In this document: positions 19,293-26,715 of the stretch, one piece after another
Position numbering within the stretch: position 1 is the first letter of the stretch
Layout of the letters: every line of letters begins with the position of its first letter
Origin: Pseudaminobacter soli (ex Zhang et al. 2022)
GTDB taxonomy: Bacteria; Pseudomonadota; Alphaproteobacteria; Rhizobiales; Rhizobiaceae
Assembly (NCBI RefSeq): GCF_014595955.1
Contig: NZ_JABVCF010000002.1
Coordinates: forward strand, 372,001 to 436,000
DNA length: 64,000 nt
Direction: 5' to 3'
Translations under genes and position numbers: made by a program
Notes under the pieces: model-generated
What the model saw: the letters and a program-made list of their open reading frames with translations, nothing else
The model's database searches: none
What the model was told of the DNA's origin: nothing

Positions 19293-19994
19293 ATGATGAA
19301 GGCGGCTTCGCGAGATTCGGGAGGTGCACGCGGACCCGGCGCCGGGCGGGCTCTGCGCGTCGCGGCAATGGCCTTGCTGGCCGGTGCCATTTTCTTCGTC
19401 GGCGGCTTCGGCCTGTTTGCCACCTATGTCAGCGAACTCGAGACGCCCCGCGAGATCAAGACGGCAGACGGGATCATTGTGCTTACCGGCGGGCAGGCTC
19501 GTCTCGACGCCGCGCTCGAGTTGCTCAAGTCGGGGAAAGGCAGGCGGCTGTTGATCAGCGGGGTCCATCCCGACGCTGGCCGTGATTCGCTGCGGCGCAT
19601 CACAGGCGGCGACAAGGATCTGTTCGCCTGCTGCGTCGACATCGACCATGCGGCGCTCGACACAATCGGCAATGCCGAGGAGAGCGCCAAATGGGTGCAG
19701 AGCCATGCCTATGAGCGCGTGATCCTGGTCACGAGCAACTACCACATGCCGCGAAGCCTGCTCGAGATCGGCAGACTGGTCGAGCGCGCTAAAGTCGAGC
19801 CTTATCCGGTCGTGAACACGCCGCTGGCGGGCGGCGGCTGGCTGACCAAGCCGGCTGCACTCAGGGTGATCTTCACCGAATACACCAAATATGTCGCCGC
19901 CGTTGCCCGCAGCGCACTTCCGGCAGGCTCGATCGGGGACGGCGAGCCCCGCTATACGGCAACAATAGTGCGGAACACAGTCGAGGCCGATTGA
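19293..19994 (+). CDS. YdcF/SanA-family (DUF218) protein
   Basis: A roughly 233-aa protein with one N-terminal membrane helix and a DUF218 domain, a family linked in other bacteria to envelope integrity (ElyC, SanA). Family segments seen are DGIIVLTGGQARLDAA, LLISGVH and ILVTSNYHMPRS. The start is uncertain: the ATG at 19293 is preferred, but 19254 is also open and neither has a strong ribosome-binding site. It is located between ftsX and plsC, all on the plus strand, which fits an envelope role. Confidence 0.85.
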   Translation: MMKAASRDSGGARGPGAGRALRVAAMALLAGAIFFVGGFGLFATYVSELETPREIKTADGIIVLTGGQARLDAALELLKSGKGRRLLISGVHPDAGRDSLRRITGGDKDLFACCVDIDHAALDTIGNAEESAKWVQSHAYERVILVTSNYHMPRSLLEIGRLVERAKVEPYPVVNTPLAGGGWLTKPAALRVIFTEYTKYVAAVARSALPAGSIGDGEPRYTATIVRNTVEAD

Positions 19995-20084
19995 CCTATC
20001 GGTCGCCGCTCCATTCTCAAACATTGAACATGAAGCGGAAGCCGGTGTACGAAGCCCGGTCTGCGCCATGGAATTCCGCATCAC

Positions 20085-20873
20085 ATGATTGCCCTTCGTT
20101 CGCTGATCTTCAACAGCGTCTTCTATCTGAACCTCATCGTTCAGATGATTCTCTGGGCGCCGCTGTTCTTCCTGATGCCGCGCAAGAAGGCTTGGTTCGT
20201 GCCAAAATTCTGGGCGCGCTCGAGCCTCTGGCTGTACGACAAGCTGACCGGCACCAAGCACGACATATCTGGCCTGGAGAATCTTCCCGAGGGCTCCTTC
20301 ATCCTGGCGCCGAAGCACCAATCGTTCTGGGACGCCTTCGCCTTCTTCCCGTTCCTGCGCGACCCCCTCTACATCCTGAAGCGCGAGCTCACCTGGATAC
20401 CGTTCTTCGGCTGGTACATCATGAAGATGCGGCTGATCCCGGTCGATCGCGGCAGCCGCTCGAAGGCGCTCAAGAAGGTGGTGGTCGACACCAAGCGCGA
20501 GATGGCGCACGACCGTCAACTCATCATCTATCCCGAAGGCACCCGCCGCGCGCCCGGAGACGAGCCGCTCTATAAATACGGCATCGTCGAGCTTTATTCG
20601 CAGCTCGGGCTGCCCGTGGTGCCGGTCGCCCATGTCGCCGGGCTTTACTGGCCGCGCCGAAAATTCCTGCGCTATCCCGGTACGATCAAGGCGCGTTTCC
20701 TGCCGCCGATTCCTGCCGGCCTGGGCAAGGAAGAGTTCATGCGCCGGCTCATTGCCGAGACCGAGGCGGGCTGCGACGCGCTCCTGATCGACGCGGCCAA
20801 AACCCCCGGCCACCCGCCGCTTCCGCCCTCGGCGGTGAAGCGGCTGGCGGAACTGGGTGTTCAGGCGGCCTAG
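20085..20873 (+). CDS. plsC: 1-acyl-sn-glycerol-3-phosphate acyltransferase
   Basis: A 262-aa membrane-bound acyltransferase that converts lysophosphatidic acid to phosphatidic acid. The catalytic HX4D motif is H78-QSFW-D83 and the glycerol-phosphate-binding motif EGTR is near residue 150. An N-terminal hydrophobic segment (residues 9-31) anchors it. The family VPVAHVAG stretch follows. About 160 bp without a recognisable gene separate it from the tRNA gene downstream. Confidence 0.93.
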   Translation: MIALRSLIFNSVFYLNLIVQMILWAPLFFLMPRKKAWFVPKFWARSSLWLYDKLTGTKHDISGLENLPEGSFILAPKHQSFWDAFAFFPFLRDPLYILKRELTWIPFFGWYIMKMRLIPVDRGSRSKALKKVVVDTKREMAHDRQLIIYPEGTRRAPGDEPLYKYGIVELYSQLGLPVVPVAHVAGLYWPRRKFLRYPGTIKARFLPPIPAGLGKEEFMRRLIAETEAGCDALLIDAAKTPGHPPLPPSAVKRLAELGVQAA

Positions 20874-21030
20874 CCGAGCCTCGGCGCAGTCGTCTCCTAC
20901 GAATGCGCCTCACCGGCGAGGCTGCTGCTGAGTGCGAGGAAATGGGTTTAGGCCGGAAAGCCTCAGCTTGCTGTTGACGACGCCGGGTTCCGCCGTATAG
21001 TCCGCAGCCTCATGCCCGGAACAGGGCAGG

Positions 21031-21117
21031 GCCCCTGTGGCGGAATTGGTAGACGCGGCAGACTCAAAATCTGTTGCCTTCACGGGCGTGCTGGTTCGAT
21101 CCCGGCCAGGGGCACCA
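21031..21117 (+). tRNA. tRNA-Leu (anticodon CAA)
   Basis: An 87-nt tRNA including an encoded CCA. The acceptor arm GCCCCTG (21031-21037) pairs with CAGGGGC (21107-21113). The anticodon loop CTCAAAA gives CAA, a long class-II variable arm follows, and GGTTCGATCC forms the T arm. Class-II structure and the anticodon identify leucine (UUG codons). Confidence 0.96.
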
Positions 21118-21214
21118 TTTCCCAAGCAAACATTTTTCTTCGCCTGCCCTCTCGTGGCGACGGGAGTAGTAGCTCAGGGTCGTGGGCTAAGGGCATCGTC
21201 TTCGCCAACCCACA

Positions 21215-21244
21215 GAGGCGGAGCCGAACCTCAGGCTCCGCCTC
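21215..21244 (-). terminator. Perfect 11-bp hairpin after the 29-aa ORF
   Basis: GAGGCGGAGCC (21215-21225) and its exact reverse complement (21234-21244) flank an 8-nt loop. It lies 21 bp downstream of the small minus-strand gene. There is no clear U tract on either strand, so the terminator role is an inference from position. Confidence 0.5.
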
Positions 21245-21265
21245 GCAATCAAAGCGCCAGGATCG

Positions 21266-21355
21266 TCAGCCGTTGCCGATGATCTTGTTCGCCAGGGCGG
21301 CGTAGGCCGCGAGGATGGTTCCGACGGTGATCGCAGTAAAGAGCAGCTTGCGCAT
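21266..21355 (-). CDS. 29-aa hydrophobic small protein
   Basis: A short reading frame of 29 codons: two basic residues after Met (MRKLLF), a hydrophobic helix of about 20 residues (TAITVGTILAAYAALA) and a short polar tail NKIIGNG. The ATG is preceded by AGGAG with a 7-nt spacer, one of the best ribosome-binding sites in the window. A perfect hairpin follows the stop. The peptide could be a single-pass membrane protein or an uncleaved signal-like peptide. I do not recognise a family. Coding status is inferred from the site, composition and hairpin. Confidence 0.6.
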   Translation of the reverse strand: MRKLLFTAITVGTILAAYAALANKIIGNG

Positions 21356-21644
21356 GGCAGTTCTCCTCCAGAGAACAATATAAAACGTGGTGATGTTTGG
21401 AGAAATTTCAAGACGACGCTAGAAATTTATAGTACAATCGATCAATGCGATAAATAAGATTGCCTATCTTCAAGATATTGCTTGGAGAAATCAGTCCATT
21501 GCCAGCTCGGCTCGGGGTGCCGCTTCCCCCCTTTTCTGAGAGCGATGCAGGGCGCCGGGACGAGCTTCCTGCCCGTGCATCAGATACTCGCCGGGGCACC
21601 GCTTGCTATTCCGAGCATGGCCCGTTGGCGACCTAAAGCCGACC
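21356..21644. other. AT-richer gap, no convincing gene
   Basis: About 290 bp between the 29-aa gene and the DUF1476 gene. The part from about 21370 to 21480 is clearly richer in A and T than its surroundings and probably holds the promoter of the small gene, but no well-spaced -35/-10 pair could be assigned. Short frames in it have no ribosome-binding site or protein-like composition. Confidence 0.5.
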
Positions 21645-21971
21645 TCATGGTTTGATGAGATTGCGGGCAAGCACCGCTGCTGCGGAATCGAGGGAATCCC
21701 CTCGCCTTCTTGGCTTCAGGTTCCCGGCTTGGATCATGCATTCGTTCATGGCGCGTCGGATCTCTTCGTCGGATTGGGACACGCCCGCCGCGTCGAAGTC
21801 CTTGCGGATCTTGCTGAATACGTCGCTGCGCTCGGGTTCGAATGCGTCGTTGGCGAGGGCGTTGGCATAAGCGTCGGCTTCAGCGCCTGTCATCCCCAGT
21901 TTTTCGGCGGCCCATCTGCCGAGAAGCCCATTGCGGAGCGTTATCCTTCCCCAGTCGGTCGCACTGGTCAT
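21645..21971 (-). CDS. Short DUF1476 protein (ATPase zeta-like paralogue)
   Basis: A 108-aa protein matching DUF1476, the family of the alphaproteobacterial F1-ATPase inhibitor subunit zeta. The conserved core is present: GLLGRWAAEKLGMTGAEA near residues 15-32, VFSKIRKDFDAAGV near 51-64 and SDEEIRRAMNE near 67-77. The usual charged N-terminal arm, which carries the inhibitory segment in Paracoccus zeta, is missing, and no remnant is readable upstream in any frame. GGAG 9 nt before the ATG supports this short start. A basic C-terminal tail (PRRRG...) is extra. It is divergent from the acyl-CoA synthetase gene. An ATPase-binding role is inference. Confidence 0.72.
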   Translation of the reverse strand: MTSATDWGRITLRNGLLGRWAAEKLGMTGAEADAYANALANDAFEPERSDVFSKIRKDFDAAGVSQSDEEIRRAMNECMIQAGNLKPRRRGDSLDSAAAVLARNLIKP

Positions 21972-22237
21972 TCGAAGTCTCCGGCTGCCAGGCTTTGAAT
22001 GCAACTTCGGTCGAAGGACACTGGCTCGGCCGATTGCACCGGGCCAGATCTGCACCTGCATCCAACGTGGATGGGCGTTGCGGTGCAGTATCCACGTGCA
22101 ATGACAAGCCGCGTTGACGCATATCAACTTCCGCGCAATCGGCTCGGGGCCATCCGCAAGTGCCACCTTGCTGAGCGGGGGACATCGGCCTAAGCATTTC
22201 GTTGCGGTTCGATCCTGAGCCGAGCGCCGGGACCACG

Positions 22238-23872
22238 ATGCTCCAGCAGGCCGACAGCTATGAACGGCTCTACCGCGATTTCCGCTGGTCAATCCCGGCC
22301 CGCTTCAACATAGGCGTCGCCGTCTCCGACGGATGGGCAGCGCATCAGCCCGATCGCGTCGCACTCATTGAGTACCGGGCCCAGGGAGAGCCCGACAGGC
22401 TGACCTATGGCGAACTTGCACGCCAGTCTAGTGCGCTGGCTTCTGCGCTGCGGCACCGAGGCATCGGCCGCGGCGATCGGGTTGCGCTGCTATTACCGCA
22501 ATGCTTCGAGACGGTGATCTCGCATGTGGCCATTTACAAACTCGGCGCCATAGCGGTGCCGCTTGCGCTGCTCTTCGGCGTCGAGGCACTGGAGTACCGG
22601 CTCCATGCGGCGGCGGTGAAGGCCGTCATCACGAACGCAGACGGAGCGCGAAAACTCTCCGCGATCAGCGGCCGGTTGCCGGCCCTTGAACTCATCGTCT
22701 CGACGGATGGCGCCGACGGTGATGTCGCCGGCTTCGAACAGTTCGTCTCCGATCATTCGCCCGTCTTCGAGGCGGTCGACACTACCGCAGACGATCCGGC
22801 GATGATGATCTTCACCTCGGGCACGACCGGGCCGCCCAAGGGAGCGCTGCACGGCCACCGCGTGCTGCTCGGGCATGTTCCGGGCGTGCAGTTCCCCCAC
22901 GAGTTCCTGCCGCAGCCGGGCGATCTCTTCTGGACGCCGGCGGACTGGGCGTGGGCCGGCGGGCTCCTCAACGTGCTGCTGCCCGGCCTCTACCTCGGCG
23001 TGCCGGTGGTTTCCGGCCGGTTCCAGAAGTTCGACCCGGAGGCGGCGCTTGGACTCATGGAGAAAATGCGGGTGAAGAATGCCTTCATCCCACCGACCGC
23101 GCTCAGGATGCTCAAGACGGTCACGGATGTCCGCAAGCGCTTCCGCCTCGAGTTGCGCACCATCGGCTCCGGCGGCGAGGCGCTTGGACGCGAGACATTC
23201 GAGTGGGCCCGCAACGAACTGGGCATCGTGGTCAACGAGTTCTACGGGCAGACGGAGTGCAATCTCGTCCTCGCCTCCTGCGCGAAGCTCGGCGTCAGTC
23301 TCAGCGGCGCCATTGGCAGGCCGGTGCCGGGCCATGAGGTCGCGGTGATCGACGCGGATGGACATGCTCTTCCTCCGGGCGAGACCGGGCAGATCGCCGT
23401 GCGGCGCCCGAACCCGGTGATGTTCCTCGGCTACTGGCGCAACGAGGAGGCCACGCGCAGAAAGTTCGTCGGCGACTGGATGACCACGGGCGACCAGGGG
23501 ATGGTCGACGAGGACGGCTACTTCCACTTCGTCGGCCGCGACGATGACGTCATCACCTCGTCCGGCTTCCGCATCGGACCGGCCGAAATCGAGGATTGCC
23601 TCACCGGTCATCCCGCGGTCGCGCTAGCTGCCGCCATCGGCAAGCCTGACGTGCTGCGGACCGAGATCGTCAAGGCCTACGTTGTGCTGCGGGATGGGTT
23701 TGAGCCGAGCGAGGAGCTTGCCGGCGAGATCAAGGTCTGGGTGCGCGAGCGGCTTTCGGCGCACGAATATCCGCGCGAGGTCGCGTTCGTGGATTCCATG
23801 CCGCTGACTACGACAGGCAAGGTGATCAGGCGGATTTTTCGAGAGCGCGCCAAGGCCGAAGGGCTGGGATGA
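22238..23872 (+). CDS. Acyl-CoA synthetase (AMP-forming)
   Basis: A 544-aa ANL-superfamily ligase that activates a carboxylic acid as acyl-AMP and then acyl-CoA; substrate likely a medium-chain or branched acid but not determinable. The P-loop-like motif MIFTSGTTGPPKGALHG, the YGQTECN stretch, the hinge TTGDQG and the C-terminal catalytic Lys in TTGKVIRR are present. Start at the ATG 22238 gives MLQQADSYERL, similar to family members; an upstream frame to 22202 is also open. It is convergent with the acyltransferase gene, 55 bp away. Confidence 0.9.
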   Translation: MLQQADSYERLYRDFRWSIPARFNIGVAVSDGWAAHQPDRVALIEYRAQGEPDRLTYGELARQSSALASALRHRGIGRGDRVALLLPQCFETVISHVAIYKLGAIAVPLALLFGVEALEYRLHAAAVKAVITNADGARKLSAISGRLPALELIVSTDGADGDVAGFEQFVSDHSPVFEAVDTTADDPAMMIFTSGTTGPPKGALHGHRVLLGHVPGVQFPHEFLPQPGDLFWTPADWAWAGGLLNVLLPGLYLGVPVVSGRFQKFDPEAALGLMEKMRVKNAFIPPTALRMLKTVTDVRKRFRLELRTIGSGGEALGRETFEWARNELGIVVNEFYGQTECNLVLASCAKLGVSLSGAIGRPVPGHEVAVIDADGHALPPGETGQIAVRRPNPVMFLGYWRNEEATRRKFVGDWMTTGDQGMVDEDGYFHFVGRDDDVITSSGFRIGPAEIEDCLTGHPAVALAAAIGKPDVLRTEIVKAYVVLRDGFEPSEELAGEIKVWVRERLSAHEYPREVAFVDSMPLTTTGKVIRRIFRERAKAEGLG

Positions 23873-23927
23873 AAGAGTCCCGAGGGCAGGGCCGAGGACG
23901 ATTTCGACGCACCCCGGTCCGGGCCGC

Positions 23928-25208
23928 CTAACGCTTCAGTATTCCCTTGATGCGATTGCGGAGAATGCGCGCCATGTTGCGCGTCTGCCGGTAAAGGTGC
24001 AACTGCGACGCGGCCTGACGCACCAGCCGATCCGAATTGGGCGTCAGCCCTATGATCATCGTTCCCATGCTGCGCCGTTCCGTCCACAGGCGGCTCATCA
24101 CCGGATGATCCGGGACCGCGCAGGAATCGGTGGCCTCGATGTTGGGATCCTCGAGATGCTGTTTGGTGACCTCGATCATCAGCAGCGTGCCGGGCGAATA
24201 GGCGGAATAGGCTTCGTCGTAGGCCGTCTTCCAGGTATAGGCCATGCCCCCCTCAACGAAGACGACAAGGCTGGCGATCGGCTCTCCGTTCAGGGTTAGC
24301 AGGTGGATGCGGCATTTGTCCTGCTCGGCCAAGCCGTGCACGGCTTCACGGGCAAAGGCGGCGCGGTAGCGGTCGATCGCCATTGCCGTGCGCTGGCGTC
24401 CCTTCCAGCCGGAGGCCTCAAGGGTGAGGAAGGCCTCCAGCCCATCGCGGACCTCGTCCTCCCCCCGCGCGACCACATACTCCAGCGCGCCCTTCTCGGC
24501 GAGCCGGCGCTTCGTGCGGCAGAATTCACGGTAGTGATGCGACTTCAGCGAGTTCTTGAGATAGGTCTCGCCGTCGAGATTGCTCTTCAGGAAGGGCCGG
24601 TGCATCACCGCGGTGAGATCTGTGGGCAGTCCGCGGGCGTCGGCGACTGAGGCGATCATAGTCGCCGCCGGTCCGTCCAGGCGCATCTCCGGCAGCACGA
24701 GGACCCTCGGCAGCTTCAGATGTGGCCTCGCCAAAATGTCGAGGAAATCGTCGACCACGCCTGCGGGATCGTCGCGGTCGAGCAGCGGTATGCCGAGCGG
24801 ACCGAACGGACTGGCCCAGGTCCGCATGATCGACACGCCGAGAGGCACGCTGGGTTTTTCGACTGAGAACGGCACGAGCAGCCGCAGGCGGGATTTGTCC
24901 TCGCCGCCGTCGCGGATCACCGCCAACCGCACCTCGCGGTCTTCGAGGCGTGGCATCGCGGGAGCGAGAAAATGCGGATTGAAGAAGATGTTGGGCTCGA
25001 TGGTGCGGGCGCAGAGGAAGTCCAGTTCCTCGACCAGCGAAAACCCGGCGGATGCCGGGTAGATGCTGAGGCGGCGCAGCTTCTGCCGCAGTTCGATCCG
25101 CTCTTCCTGCGCAGGCAGGGCGACACGGCTCTCGAGGCCGGCGAGGCCTGAGATCATGGTGCCCGCCGGTCCGCCGCTGATTTCCTCCAGCAGAGGCTGT
25201 GCGGCCAT
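23928..25208 (-). CDS. BioF2-like (GNAT) acyltransferase
   Basis: A 426-aa protein with the acetyltransferase domain often called BioF2-like or FemAB-related GNAT, found in exopolysaccharide and peptidoglycan-related clusters. The core segments SLKSHHYREFCRTKRRLAEK, GWKGRQRTAM and the C-terminal YSAYSPGTLLMIEVTKQ are recognisable. Its ATG overlaps the stop of the flippase gene (TGATG), so the two are translationally coupled. Acyl donor and acceptor are unknown; modification of a surface polysaccharide or lipid-linked sugar is inferred from the neighbour. Confidence 0.8.
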   Translation of the reverse strand: MAAQPLLEEISGGPAGTMISGLAGLESRVALPAQEERIELRQKLRRLSIYPASAGFSLVEELDFLCARTIEPNIFFNPHFLAPAMPRLEDREVRLAVIRDGGEDKSRLRLLVPFSVEKPSVPLGVSIMRTWASPFGPLGIPLLDRDDPAGVVDDFLDILARPHLKLPRVLVLPEMRLDGPAATMIASVADARGLPTDLTAVMHRPFLKSNLDGETYLKNSLKSHHYREFCRTKRRLAEKGALEYVVARGEDEVRDGLEAFLTLEASGWKGRQRTAMAIDRYRAAFAREAVHGLAEQDKCRIHLLTLNGEPIASLVVFVEGGMAYTWKTAYDEAYSAYSPGTLLMIEVTKQHLEDPNIEATDSCAVPDHPVMSRLWTERRSMGTMIIGLTPNSDRLVRQAASQLHLYRQTRNMARILRNRIKGILKR

Positions 25209-26617
25209 CAGGAAGCCCTCCGGGAACGGAGCGGCGGCAGGAGGATCATCATGACAATCCCAAGCTTGCGCCAGGCGGTGAAGGACAGCACCGCCGCCTC
25301 GAACGTCATCGAGGCCGCATTGGCGAAGGCGGCGCCCCAGAGGCCGAAGCGGGGAATGAGGATCACGCTGAGCGCGACGTTCACCACCAGCGTTACAGCA
25401 TAGATCACGGCACATATGTTCTGATGATCGCTCATGGTGAGGAGGCTTTCGCTCGGACCCACCGAGGCGCGGGCGACCACCCCGAACACCAGCGGGAAGA
25501 GCAGCGGATAGCCCGCCTCGAAGCCCGGCCCGAACAGCTTCAGCATGAAGTCGCCGATGAGCAGCACGGCGCCGCCCATCAGCAGCGACGGCCAGAAGGT
25601 CCATGCGGCGGTCTCCCGTGCAAATTCGGCCAGCCGCTCCTTGTCTCCGTGAGCGAACTGCGAATAGCGCTGGGCGACGCCGGCTTTCACGGCGAAATAG
25701 ACGAAATGGACTAGGGCGAGGGTCTTCACCGTGGCGAAATAGATGCCGACCTCATTCGGCGGCAGGAAGAGGCCGACCATAAGCACGTCGGCATTCGTGA
25801 GCAGGAACGAAAAGCCCTCGATCAGGAAGATCGGCAGGGAAACGATGATCCAGGTCCTGAGATGAACGGTCCGCGGCCCGGGCGGTAGCTTGGCATCGAC
25901 GTCGGCGGTCGTCTCGGCAAGCTGGATGATGGTCGTCGCATAGGTGCCGAGGATCGCTGACCAGATGGCGATTTCGGCGGTCGGCGGATAGCTGAGTGCG
26001 AGCGCGCCGGCCATGAAGGCTAGGATCAGGACCGGGCGGGTGATGTAGGTTGGCGCGAGCGCCGAAATGCCCCAGGAATAGGCGCGCGCCACCCCCTGCA
26101 AGAGATCCGAGAGCGCGATCATCGGCACGCAGAACAGGCCGAGGATGAAGGGCACGACGTAGTAGGGTTCGATCCGGTCGGACGCCAGCCATACCGCAGC
26201 CATTGCGACAAGGGCGAGCCCGGTCGACAGGAACAGGACCAGACGTCGGCTTGTGAGCAGCACCCCGCGCAGTTCGGCCAGCATGCCCTTGTCGCGGTAT
26301 TCGGGGATGAAGCGGATCACCGAGGTGTGAAAGCCGAAGCATGCGACGCTGCCGGCGATCACCATCGCGGTCCAGACGAGCACGAAGATCCCGTACTCGA
26401 AGCCGCCCATCCAGCGTGCCAGCAGCACCTGGCTGACAAATGCGATCGCTGCGCTGACAACGCGAATGGTGAAGGCGATCAGGGACATACGGCTTGCTTC
26501 GCCGCGCTCGCCGGGATCGAAGACGATCTCGTCGATCCGGTCGACCAAAGGCCGCAGGCGGAGCGCGAGGCGCTCCGGCAGAAGCCTTTCGGCTGTCGAC
26601 GCCGCGGAAAAGCGCAC
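25208..26617 (-). CDS. Polysaccharide flippase (Wzx/MATE-like)
   Basis: A 469-aa polytopic membrane protein of the oligosaccharide flippase family, expected to move lipid-linked sugar units across the inner membrane. About twelve to fourteen helices are visible, with the family-like N-terminal stretch FVSQVLLARWMGGFEYGIF after an approximately 50-residue cytoplasmic lead. The GTG at 26617 is chosen since GGAGAG lies 8 nt upstream; a GTG at 26665 is also open. It overlaps the downstream acyltransferase gene by one base and lies 98 bp downstream of the hybrid kinase gene. No glycosyltransferase is adjacent. Confidence 0.85.
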   Translation of the reverse strand: MRFSAASTAERLLPERLALRLRPLVDRIDEIVFDPGERGEASRMSLIAFTIRVVSAAIAFVSQVLLARWMGGFEYGIFVLVWTAMVIAGSVACFGFHTSVIRFIPEYRDKGMLAELRGVLLTSRRLVLFLSTGLALVAMAAVWLASDRIEPYYVVPFILGLFCVPMIALSDLLQGVARAYSWGISALAPTYITRPVLILAFMAGALALSYPPTAEIAIWSAILGTYATTIIQLAETTADVDAKLPPGPRTVHLRTWIIVSLPIFLIEGFSFLLTNADVLMVGLFLPPNEVGIYFATVKTLALVHFVYFAVKAGVAQRYSQFAHGDKERLAEFARETAAWTFWPSLLMGGAVLLIGDFMLKLFGPGFEAGYPLLFPLVFGVVARASVGPSESLLTMSDHQNICAVIYAVTLVVNVALSVILIPRFGLWGAAFANAASMTFEAAVLSFTAWRKLGIVMMILLPPLRSRRAS

Positions 26618-26715
26618 GCGATTTACTCTCCGATCCCGCCGTTCATCGAAGGGTCTATTCGCCACCCGTTAAGAATCGGTTGGGTGGCGGAGCGTGCTGG
26701 GAGATGCGGCGCGGT

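Noticed and set aside
21408-21599. 63-aa minus-strand frame in the AT-richer gap
   Set aside because: No ribosome-binding site, and a Ser/Arg-rich sequence without recognisable features.
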